64,000 bases of DNA, taken from Toxoplasma gondii ME49 (lineage: Eukaryota; Apicomplexa; Conoidasida; Eucoccidiorida; Sarcocystidae). The notes beneath the pieces were generated by a model. The model was not told where the DNA came from, made no database searches, and saw only the letters and a program-made list of their open reading frames with translations. The translations under genes were made by a program, and so were the position numbers. The stretch spans positions 2,294,001 through 2,358,000 of the forward strand of contig NC_031479.1 of NCBI RefSeq assembly GCF_000006565.2, given 5' to 3'. Below, piece after piece: positions 12,801 to 22,523 of the stretch; positions within the stretch are counted from its first letter, which is position 1, and every line of letters begins with the position of its first letter.

Positions 12801-15286
12801 TTGTACACATCTGTAGAGACAAGAAAACCGAGGGGCACATGATGTGGAATACACTTTTCAGTTTATCGTTGGGATGGGTCTGTGTAGCTTGCACTGGCTG
12901 TACCAGTGGTCCTGGAGGTACGTTTCAGGCCGGCAACTTACGGTCCAGGAGGTCAGCGTCTGACCAAGTTTTCGCGGGCATAAGTCCCATGAAAGCAACT
13001 GTCCCATATGTTTTCTCGCTGAGAGCATGCGTCACTGAGCGCCAACACCAACAACGCTGAGGCGGATGATAAACAAGTGTGCGCATATACTTTGATATTT
13101 TCCCGGTGCGTCCACTATCATGTTCAGCTGACGGATCTGGTGACAGGGAAGATGTATCCAGGAGACAGTACCTCAAACCAACATTCCTTGTTGGGTAGAG
13201 TTAGCAATGATCGCAAATACAGGCTATTGCTGAGTAGACGCGAAATAAATCACTTACTTGCTTCATGCTCAACTTTGATTGATTCTGTGGATGTCCCGCA
13301 GCGTGTGGTCTGGCGCATACTATAGGGACTGTCCCATTTCACGGGCATAAGTACCCTAGTATCTCCTGAAACCAACATCATCGGAATTCCTCTCCTCAAT
13401 GGTACACCGAGTCTGTTCATGCGCAGCAACATGGGCACTTTCTACTGGGAGAGAAGCTTCCACTGTCTTCTTCCACTGTGCTAGCGCCGAACTGTGGAAG
13501 ACCTTTCCTTGCTTGGTGCAGGGACGCCGCACTTGCCCCATCCCATCACTCACCATATTGATTAGCTCAGTCGAATACAGTCACGCAGACAGACGCACAG
13601 CGCCGGCGCATGGTAGCCAGGCGTGCCCCGAAAATGGCCATCCGTCAAGGCTGAAGACGATCGATCTACTGTCACCTGATTCCGCGGTGAAGCTGTGCAG
13701 ATCCGTCGATAGCTGGTGACAACCGCGATTTCAAATGAGTGTTGCTGTCACCTGGTTCCCCATAACGACCCCCTAACTTTCCACTATCGTATAAGGAGGC
13801 CCAAAACGAAACCTTAGAGTAGATCTTACCTTTCATAATAATGATTCCAGCCAGAATGCACAGGGCAATGAAAACCACCCATGCAATCGCCCAAAGAAAC
13901 GCCGCAAGCTTCCCAAGCTGTGCAAACGCAGACGAAGCACACTGGACTTAGCGGATGTTTATGTGAACTGATAAGGGTTTTGATAGGTGCAAGCTTTTCC
14001 CAGCAAGAATGCAGAAGTGGCACAGGGTTGAAGCACTCACTGAGGAAGGACTCCTCACTGACTTTGTCCCTTACGAGCCTTAAACCACGATCCTTCTTTC
14101 GTTCGGTAAACAGGCCGAGGTACATGCCTGAAAGAATCAGTATGCATACCAGAGTTGTTTGCTGGCGAGATTAGCTGGTCGGGACTTTTCCATCATAACT
14201 AAAGACCCCGACTCAGGTCGGACGGCAGGTAGAAAGTTTATGGCAACCACTCGTAACTGGGCCTGTAAAGCCCAGTGCGGGATGCTTGCGAGATGAATGG
14301 ACTCGATAAAACAAAACATTGCTATACCTTTGACTACCAGTTGTCCCGTTATTATGTGGAGTGCCGACTGGATAATGCAGATCGCTTGTAACATGACGAA
14401 CCTATTCCCCAAGGGATGCAGCAGCAGAAGCCGGTCAGAATCAGCCACCTCATCCTACATGAGCCAAAGCACATACACGGGTAATAATCGATGGGACAAA
14501 ATCCAAAGACCTGGTAAGTGATGGGTAGGTATGACAGGGGCAGAAGCCTACGGTAGTAGGCAATAAATCTGTGACAGCCAAGGGCTAGCAATCCCAATCG
14601 TTCGATTCGAACAGGTGATGTAGTGTGACTGCGAAGGTGTCAATGTTTCCACTGTGCGCGACGTCCCTGTGGGAGATCTCCTTCCACTGCAGACTGCCGG
14701 AGCAAATGGAGTGTTCGCGATGTCATCCAGCCTCAGGACGATGTTGTGGTAAAGAGCAATAACAAAGCTTTCACTGAGTTGTGCCACGAACATAGTTTTT
14801 CCCTTTCCCATACTTTCTCTCCTCGCTGCCCACGCTTGGGCCCCAGGGACACCTCCGAAAGACGAAGCAGGTCTCCACCTCGAAGTTTGCCTCTGCGGAA
14901 TCTTCTGGTAGGAGCAGGGCATGCTCCGAAGCTTCGGCATTCTTTGGGCTTTTTCCACCATCCGCGGATTGTGGTTCATACGGGTTTCCTTTTGAAGGTA
15001 CCAAAGGCATATTATCGGATGCTCGCGGGCCTGTATCTTCTTTCTCATGCACGTACCCTTCGTCAGATGAATCTGATTCCGTTTCATTCTCTTCGTCACT
15101 GACTCTGTCGAAAAGCTGGAACTCAGTCACAGCTTCCACAAGAGCACTCCTACCTTCTGAAGTCAGCGAGGGATTAGCCATGGTAATCGAGGGCCTGATT
15201 GCAGGGGGCCGCTCAAGAGAATCATTTTCGGTAGACTCTTCGCTGATGGATACGTCGTCTTCATCTATGGCAGAATCGCTGTCCAT
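9844..15286 (-). CDS. membrane-hairpin protein with degenerate ABHD14-like hydrolase domain
   Basis: Eleven exons: 15286-14879, 14454-14328, 14127-14075, 13917-13830, 13365-13258, 13034-12942, 12810-12599, 12010-11891, 11613-11580, 11143-10923 and 10623-9844. All junctions are GT..AG and all phases agree, giving 747 residues. Residues 1-150 are acidic and Ser-rich. Hydrophobic helices follow at about 155-173 and 199-224. Residues 263-400 fit an alpha/beta hydrolase of ABHD14 type: a strand-loop TVAFMGLMPAKTW, LGFDAISISPPGIGD, the nucleophile elbow VFVSHSN with Ser350, then FGFVLFDA. The usual oxyanion His-Gly is Met-Gly, the elbow lacks the closing Gly, and the strand carrying the catalytic Asp and the motif with His are not recognisable, so I read it as probably non-catalytic. 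The C-terminal 330 residues are charged and unassigned. The start has a good context (A at -3, G at +4). The exon 2/3 junction has an alternative (QTTLVCILILSG) that would add a helix. Confidence 0.75.
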
Positions 15287-15441
15287 TATCGTTGCCTTCT
15301 CAGTTTGCCCTGTAATTTAACACCTTTTATAATGTCCCCGACCTAACTATTAGTAGACTCTTGGTGCTTTCACAGAGGAGAAGCGAAACCATCAATATCA
15401 CTCATCTGCGCCAGCCTCGCTTGAATCATAGGGAGGGCTAA

Positions 15442-18328
15442 AGTATTCAAGCAAGACCCCGTGCTACCGCAGTTACCGGAAATGACGGAAAAGAATGCTT
15501 CAGGGTTCCTGCTTTTGATGACAGGGACAGGAGTTCAACGGGCGATAGTGTGTTTCTCCACGCACTGGTAAACGGTGTAAAGAAGACACGAGCACCGCAA
15601 AACGTGCGGAACAGAAAAACAACAAGACAAATCACACAAGCGCAACGCTTCAGGCTCGATCCATCCATTCATGGAACTCAAACGAAATGAGGTCTTTCGA
15701 GGCGGCTCTGTTCCCATGATCTGTCTCTTTCTCGACCAGCATCGGTTTTCCAACGTTTGTTGAGCGCTGTGCACTACAACGCGACTCGGTTCTCTTGCAC
15801 CTTACGCGAAATATCCTAATTTCCTTGGACTTGGACTCTGTGTTTGTCTCATTGTTCCTGACCTAAAAATTATTTTGTCTAGGTTTCTACCGCAGGAACA
15901 ACTAGGTCGATGCTGCGTCAAATACACGCTTGTTTTTGACGAGACTCAGGGGGCAAGCTTGAATCGGAATACCACAAACGAAGACGTAGTCGCCCACTCA
16001 TCTGACGTTATCTCAGAATATGGCGCAGCTACAGGCGGCGCGTACTTTCCACGAACCGAGATAAGGGACATGTGATTGTGGTGAGAAGTGCCTTTCTGTC
16101 CAACACAGTGAGGGGCAGTTGGTACGCACTGCTACGCAACGCTTAACACTGTTACACTGTCTGCACTGGAGTGGCGACCTCGCGTGGTCTGTGTCAGGTT
16201 CCAGTTTTTCCGCGCGGTGCATCTGTTTCGATATGTTCATCGAACGTGCAAGCTTTTACGTGCCTAGTGCAGCCTCATTTTGCTCGATCACCAAAACTCT
16301 TTGCGGCGGTTGCCGCCTAGTTGTTGGTCGTCGCAGTAACAGGCTTTTCGGTGAGAACAATTGCCACTGGCTGCGCAGCGTGGCCAGCATGGACGCGGGG
16401 CAATAGGAGCCTTGTCACATTATGTAAAAGACTTATCCACAAGAATGATCACGGTGTTCGCAAGACCACAGATGAACTCTGATTTGTGAGGTGCCGACCA
16501 AGGAAATGAGGTAGTGCAGAAGTCTCTGCAGAACACTCGACGGTAGCGAGCAGACTGGAAAAATGGCGACGACCCAGAGCTAACGAAAGTGCGGACACAG
16601 GGGCATTTGCCTGTTGTGATTTCTGTTTCGTTGATCATCGCCTAAACAAGGAGAGCGATAAACGGGCGACTGGACGATAGCATATACTTTGGTCCGGAGC
16701 GCCGCAACAGCGTTCACACGAATTACAAAGTGTCCTGCACATCGGAGCGGAATTGAAAAATCTCGGTCATTCATCGCTTGAGATTTTGTTCTATCCGCGA
16801 TCGTCTTCACCTCGGCTTCCCTGGAAGGACCTGCCCACACAACGTTTCCCGAATAGTCTCAAGGACACCAGGTTTTCTGGCTGAAAGATGAATCACGGAG
16901 ATAAAGTTGAATTGTAAAAAGAAACCGCAGTTTGACTCTTTGCACATGCTTTGTACGGCACGGCCTTGCTGGCACACGACCGTTTCCTAACGAAGAGTCT
17001 TCGTCTTACATGCACAACATGGAAATCCGTTGTTAATGGACATATGAGAAGGCGCGTTGTTTGTCCAAGGGAAACAAAAGAACACTAGAAACACGAAAAG
17101 TTTTGTGGTCATATTACAGGATAGAGGTCCTCACTACCTCGAGCGTTCGTTTGAAGAAACAGACACAGCAAACCGTGCAAATAAGTGCTTCAGTGTTGAC
17201 CCAGGTCCTGACAGTTCAAAGCTTATTGTTGCTTTGTGCTTCCACCGCTTGACGTCCTAGGTCCACTCTGTCACTGTCGGTCATCACCGGACACCGTGCA
17301 GTTGAACGAAGCTGTGTTTCGAACATTTTGTTGCCACACCAGAGAGCGCCCCTCTCTTGTATTGCATAGGAGGTTTATCCACTGCATCGGGCGACAGGCT
17401 GAGCCTGCATATTGAGGAGGTTTTATCTGATTCACCAGTTGCTACTGATGGGAGGGGTACGACCAGTGGAGTCACGTTGAAATAATGCGGGTTATCTATG
17501 AAGCAAAAACCCTTTCGAAGTGTCTGGAACGTGTGACAAGGTAGCTATGCGGATACCACATTTTATTTCGTGGCATTGACGAAGAATTCGCCGCAGACCT
17601 CGCGTATAAAAAAACGTCAGTGTTGATGAGTTGCTCCGCCCAACGAACTATTTGTTTTGGGTGCTATTTATCAGCAGCAGAGGACGCGAATATGAAAGCT
17701 GACTCTTTCGTGTTTTAAGCCCGCCCCCAAAACGTTCTCTTCTTAGATTCCATAATGGAGCCTCTGGAACAAATCTGTGAAAAGGTGACTGCGAGGGACT
17801 ACAGTGTTATGAGTAACTGAAACGTCTAGAGGAGCAGCACCTTCTCCAAATATGGATAATGCGCCAACTCTGCATTTCATTTTCGTGTTAATGCCTAGCC
17901 TGTATTACTTGCATATTTGCAAGCAACATCGTCCAGATGAACACTCATGTGGTTCTAATGCGCATTTTCAGCATTAAAACATATCAATGGGGATCGATAC
18001 CATTTTGGTCTGAGTTCCCCATCGGTTGTGAGTCACATGAATCTGCAAAGAATAGAACGATGCGCTAATCTCTTCCAGGAAAGTCAATGACACCGTAAGC
18101 GTCAGCAGAAATGCCCAGGACGATGAAGTCATAGTCTCGTTCGCGGCAGAAAAGACGCCGGGAAAGATAAGGAAAGTGACACATCCACGTTTCGGCTGGA
18201 GAACGGGACAGCCGAAGGTTGAACCCATGTTGAAGCAGAGAGAAAGCCTGTTGAAAGGCACTGGCCTAAACTTGGAGATTGTGGAAGAAATAGATAAATG
18301 TTTCACAAGGGAAGCCTGCAACGAGTGA
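15442..18328 (+). CDS. unrecognised multi-exon gene, model incomplete
   Basis: No family recognised. Evidence is a chain of open segments with matching phase and canonical splice sites: an exon open from 15442 ending at a GTAAAG donor (15576), then 15896-16071, 16109-16350, a segment from 16511 or 16532 into the 16.6-16.9 kb region, then 17120-17204, 17370-17456, 17747-17784 and a last exon from 18056 or 18079 to the stop at 18328. Junctions 15576/15896, 16071/16109, 16350/16532 and 17456/17747 agree in phase and have good donors or polypyrimidine acceptors. Peptides are hydrophilic and protein-like, for example KYTLVFDETQGASLNRN and EKTPGKIRKVTHPRFGWR. Weak points: no in-frame ATG in the first segment, a TAG at 16678-16680 inside an otherwise open frame (needs a short intron there), and two possible forms of the exon at 17120. 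It runs divergently from the hydrolase-like gene. It could also be a decaying gene. Confidence 0.42.
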
Positions 18329-19266
18329 CCCCGCCATGTGAGAGGACAACAGGGCCGACGTACGTCAGAAGAAAGCTGTAGATGCAAAGGCATCGAGGTA
18401 ATCGGAACACTAAATACGGGAATGCGGCCGACTGTGTCAACTGATGGCGATCCAATATGCATGCATTCTTCCTTCTGTTGTACTGCAGCCCCGATACATG
18501 CACCACGGTAGACCTATTGTGAACCACAGCGTATCTGCATAAGCTTCTGTTTTCCTTCTTTACAACGTTCGTATGCTATAACAAATGTTCCACAGAAAGT
18601 CTGCTTCTCTCCCTCGTTATCAGAGCTGACGCATGTGTTTCATCCACAGTGTAGTAGGTAGAGGGAGCGAAATTTGCTATGATGCGTGTGGGATCATGAA
18701 CTGTTCGATAATATATTTATGTGTCGGAGAAGCCTTGCACGGACACTGACATTCCACTGCGTGTTTCAAGCTGTCGGACACGAATTGAGCGAACGGGCCT
18801 TGAAGTTGAGGCGATTCCACCCCAGCCATTGAGTCCTACCTTGTTGTGCGCCTACTTGCTTAAAGCATCGAAATATCATTCCATAATTCAGCCTTGTCTT
18901 GTCCTGGCATGCAGAACACGCTCCGCACGCGGTATGCTGATTTGCATGTGTGGCAGCGAAAGAGAGCATGCATGCAATTTTTTTTCTCGTATTTCCCGCA
19001 TGCTACATGTCGTTCACCAGCAAACCTCACAACGAGCTACACTGTAACAACTACACAGCCGCCGGACTTAGTGGTGTTTGTTTTGTTTTGCACCACAAAC
19101 GTCGGTTTTCCCGTCATTTTTATGGTGGTGTGAAATCTTCCTGAAGGCACTACTCTGTCCGCCAGTAGCTGTTCGAAAAGGGGCCCCACAGTGCGGCGTG
19201 CAGAACGGCGATAAAGTTAGGTACCTTGTTGATCGTCATACAGGTGAAAGACAGAAGAACCACAAA
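18329..19266. other. intergenic, 3' UTR plus upstream region of next gene
   Basis: About 940 bases with only short open frames. It should contain the 3' UTR of the gene ending at 18328 and the promoter and leader of the gene starting at 19267. A GCATGCATGC run at about 18966-18975 contains the TGCATG word seen often upstream of Toxoplasma genes. Nothing else is recognisable. Confidence 0.5.
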
Positions 19267-20418
19267 ATGGGGAAGGTAAAGAAGCAACGTAAGAACAGAA
19301 GAAGCCGGGCGGCTCCGTATGAGGTTGACGAGTCCATGATGGGAGAGGCTGAAGCCCCGAACCAGGCAATCGACGACTCAGAGCTGGCTAATCAGCCAAA
19401 CAACGGAGTAAGAGCATCGATCGAAATCTGCACGCTTTCCACAGTACTTCATTTTTGTGGCTGCCATTGCACTATTACGTGACATTTTTGACAACTATGT
19501 TTCAGAAGTGCTCGGTTGAGCCAAGTGTACGGGACAAGCCCTCTAAAACTGTGGCCACCGCGTTTTCGAGATTCTGAAACATACCGAAACATCTAGAAAC
19601 TGTCTCGTAGGTAATCTTCCTGTCCTGGGAATGACTTCCCGCCTCAAGCGAAGATGCCCTCTTCTTTATGGACCAAAGTTCTTTGTGAGCCGTGCTATAG
19701 AAGAAATTTTCTATTTCGTGCTTTAGACAAGTGAATTCAGGCGCCAGCATCTTCCAAAGATGGCTGGACCCTACAGACCTCCATGGACGCCCACGAAATG
19801 CAAACCTTCTTCTGACTACGCGTTGCATGCGCGGGTTTCTGTTTTAGGTGGCCGGTGCAAACGAAAATGCAGAAGAACCTGCGACAGGAGGACGGCAGAT
19901 CCATAAGGTAGGCTGGCTATCCTTTCTGCTACATGTACCTAAATTACTGATGGAACCATGGTGCGCCAATGGACATTTGAAAAAGTCATTTTCAAGCTAA
20001 ACAGCTGGTTACATGTTTGTTTCTAAAAGAGGAGGCAGTTACCGTGTGATCGCTTCAGGCAGGCACCGACTTCTAGAGGCGACCACACGCGCTAGAATCA
20101 ACAATGCTTATGTGTAGGTCGCAGTCGAGTCGTTCCTAGCCGTCTTACTCAAAAAACACCGGTTTTCAACTTTGCTTTCAGAGACAAGCAGCGGAGTGGA
20201 GGAAAATGAAGAGCGAAGTCGCCCAGCTTAAGAAGCAGAGGCAGAAGTTGCGGAAGAAAGTTGTTGCCGAACGAGAGGAGCGCAAGAAGCTTGGGAAACT
20301 TATTAAAGAGAAAATTTCGTCAATGCGGAAGCGTCATGATGCAGAGCTGCAGGCGCTTGGCCTTGGAAAATCGCTCCACAGCGTTGACCCAGAAGAGACC
20401 ATGGCTGTTGATGACTAA
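19267..20418 (+). CDS. small basic coiled-coil protein, nucleolar-like
   Basis: Three exons, 19267-19407, 19848-19907 and 20182-20418, joined with phase-0 GT..AG junctions (GTAAGA, GTAGGC donors; TTTTAG and TTTCAG acceptors), giving 145 residues. The start has a good context (AAA before ATG, G after). The N-terminus, MGKVKKQRKNRRSR, is a basic cluster like a nuclear or nucleolar signal. Residues 15-65 are acidic and polar. Residues 68-125 form one Lys/Arg/Glu-rich helix with heptad-like spacing (EWRKMKSEVAQLKKQRQKL and onward), and the tail is acidic (DPEETMAVDD). Such proteins are often ribosome-biogenesis or RNA-binding factors, but I could not place it in a named family. Codon use and splice signals fit the neighbouring genes. 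Confidence 0.75.
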
Positions 20419-21190
20419 CTGGTAACTGTATGGAAAACTACTGAACGCCTGATAATTATTTCTGAAAATCAAAATTATGTTTTCCATGTTGTGCTTGCTG
20501 ATGGAATCACACACTGGGTCGTGGCGACCGGCGGCTGTGACAAGCACGAGCTCTGGCAGATTTCACAGAGGCCACCGCCTCCTTACAGCTTGCTCTCAAC
20601 ACCCCAGTTGTCGCTTTCCTGGTCACAGGCAACATGCTAGCCAGTGACAGCACTGCGTAGGACACTTAATGGACCTGCTCGATGCCTAGAGTATCCCGGG
20701 AAGAGGATCTGACCACACAGCTTGTCTGCTGCTTTGGATCGCCACGAGACGGCGCGCGCAAGCGGGCACAGTTTAGCTATCTCCTCCAACAGGGCCGTGA
20801 TGCACGCATCTTGTTCTCGGAGGCTCCGCACTGTTGTGAGTGGACCGCCTAAGTCATGAAACGCCAGCAGCGTTCCTCATCGCGCGTCAGCAAGCGAACG
20901 AATTGCTCGCCCACATGGAGTACACGCGGGTGTGACAACAATATTTGTCAACTATTCATGAAAATCCCAACAATGACATGCAGCAGTGGGGCGGATTGTG
21001 AACCATCGCGTTGTAATACACCACTGTTACAATCACACACTGAGTCCCTGCGTGAAGCATCCGACCATAAGCAGCATGCGCGGCCTTCAATATCACTGTG
21101 TCCTGTTGATGTCTATCAAAAAGAAACGTCAAAAAACATTCGCAAAGGGGACGCATCCTACCTTGTGATGAACGGGAACATGGACGGAAA
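20419..21190. other. tail-to-tail intergenic spacer
   Basis: About 770 bases between two convergent genes. A minus-strand frame at 20831-20637 reads without stops for about 64 codons but shows no splice signals linking it to the neighbouring membrane-protein gene, so it is treated as 3' UTR. No repeats seen. Confidence 0.5.
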
Positions 21191-22523
21191 TCAGTCAGCA
21201 GGAAGCAATTTGAGAACGAGATGCGGTAGCACCACGCAATGGATGAAAGTGACAACAAAATAATGGGGCCCAGAAAGTGCATTGTAGGAGGCATAACAAT
21301 AGTCCCAATCTTCCCCACCGTCCAAGTGACCTGAACAAAGCTGGGCGGCCCGCCACACGTGAGATGTCCAGGAAAACAGCAGGATCCCGAAGAGTAGCAT
21401 TCCGATGAGCCTGACAGAGGACCATAATACGCATATGAAGAGGGCTTCGTGTACAGTTAAGCACTGTTCGAAGGGAATGACCACCCTCGTCAGTCTACGT
21501 GGCAGGGATGTTGCCTGATCAACAAGTGATTGCTGTGATACCACACGAGTTCTCTGTTGCCGTGCACGATGGGCGAAAATATGCTGAAGAGGTTGCCAGA
21601 AACGCACGCGTTGTTCTGCTGATTACTAGCGGTGCGCTTACCTGTGTAATCTGACAAGACGCCACGTTCTCGTAGCAAACCTATCAACGTCATGGGTCTG
21701 AGCATTCACTTGACCCTTTGCCGCTGAAACGGACAAGCTAGTTGCTTCTCTCATCAGAAGAGCACCGATTAAAAGGATGAAGTTTGCAATGCATTCGATT
21801 TCGATTGCAGCGTCCCAACTTGAGTGAACATCGTCACCCAAAGCGCCATCGGCAATGGCCAACTCCTGCCGCAGGGAAGGACTGCACAGAGGATGCCGAC
21901 TGTAGTCGGCAGAAGAATTCACTGCATTCATCGTGGGCCAGAGAGGAGCCGGCGGCGCAACCCCTGAGGACGACGAGCAGCAGACCTAAGTGTAGTAGGA
22001 GACGGACTCAAAAAAAACCCATTCAGTGCTTTGACACTTGCAAGGAAGTTTGCGGGGATTAACACAGGAGTTTTGAAAAACGATCGACAGTTTGGCATGT
22101 TTGCACTATAACATCAAGCTGCGTTAAGCTGAAGAATCTGGATGTATTGATCCTGGACAGCTTCGTGATGTTCACTAACTCGTAACATAGAGATCTAACT
22201 CGCGAACCGTTGGCATAGGTTGAAAAAATTGTCTCCAGGAGACCAGGCAGACACACCACTCTGCAGATTCTTTGGAATATAAATTATCAAATTCATGGAT
22301 GTGTTGGTCCCTAGGCGATTGCGGTTTGATCATTTACCATTTCTCCCCTGCCCGCGGTGGATGCTCTTGGGCGCGAGGCACATACCGGTAAGACGAAATT
22401 GATCAGCGAGTATAACCCGAAGAGAGAAAGAAGTGAGTCCATAAGGTGCAGAAAAGTATAACCGCACCGCATCATGACCTCCAGCTGTTCGCGGGGCATT
22501 CGAAGAGCGGTTGTCCCCACCAT
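21191..22523 (-). CDS. four-helix membrane protein, unknown family
   Basis: Three exons, 22523-22386, 21985-21642 and 21410-21191, with matching phases and good signals (GTATGT and GTAAGC donors, CACTTAG and TGTCAG acceptors), give 233 residues. Hydrophobic segments lie at about 21-46 (YTFLHLMDSLLSLFGLYSL core), 102-116 (IANFILLIGALLM), 161-178 (LIGMLLFGILLFSW) and 211-229 (FVVTFIHCVVLPHLVLKLL). The loop between helices 1 and 2 is Ser/Pro-rich and the one between 3 and 4 contains HLDGGEDWDY. No signal peptide is obvious. The protein is not recognised; its size and pattern would suit a small transporter subunit or an organelle membrane protein, which is only a guess. A TTTCAG acceptor lies 8 bases before the ATG, so a non-coding or short coding exon upstream is likely. 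Confidence 0.66.

Noticed and set aside
17974..18462. 162-codon minus-strand open frame
   Set aside because: It is antisense to the last exon of the plus-strand candidate gene, whose complementary frame gives a far more protein-like sequence.
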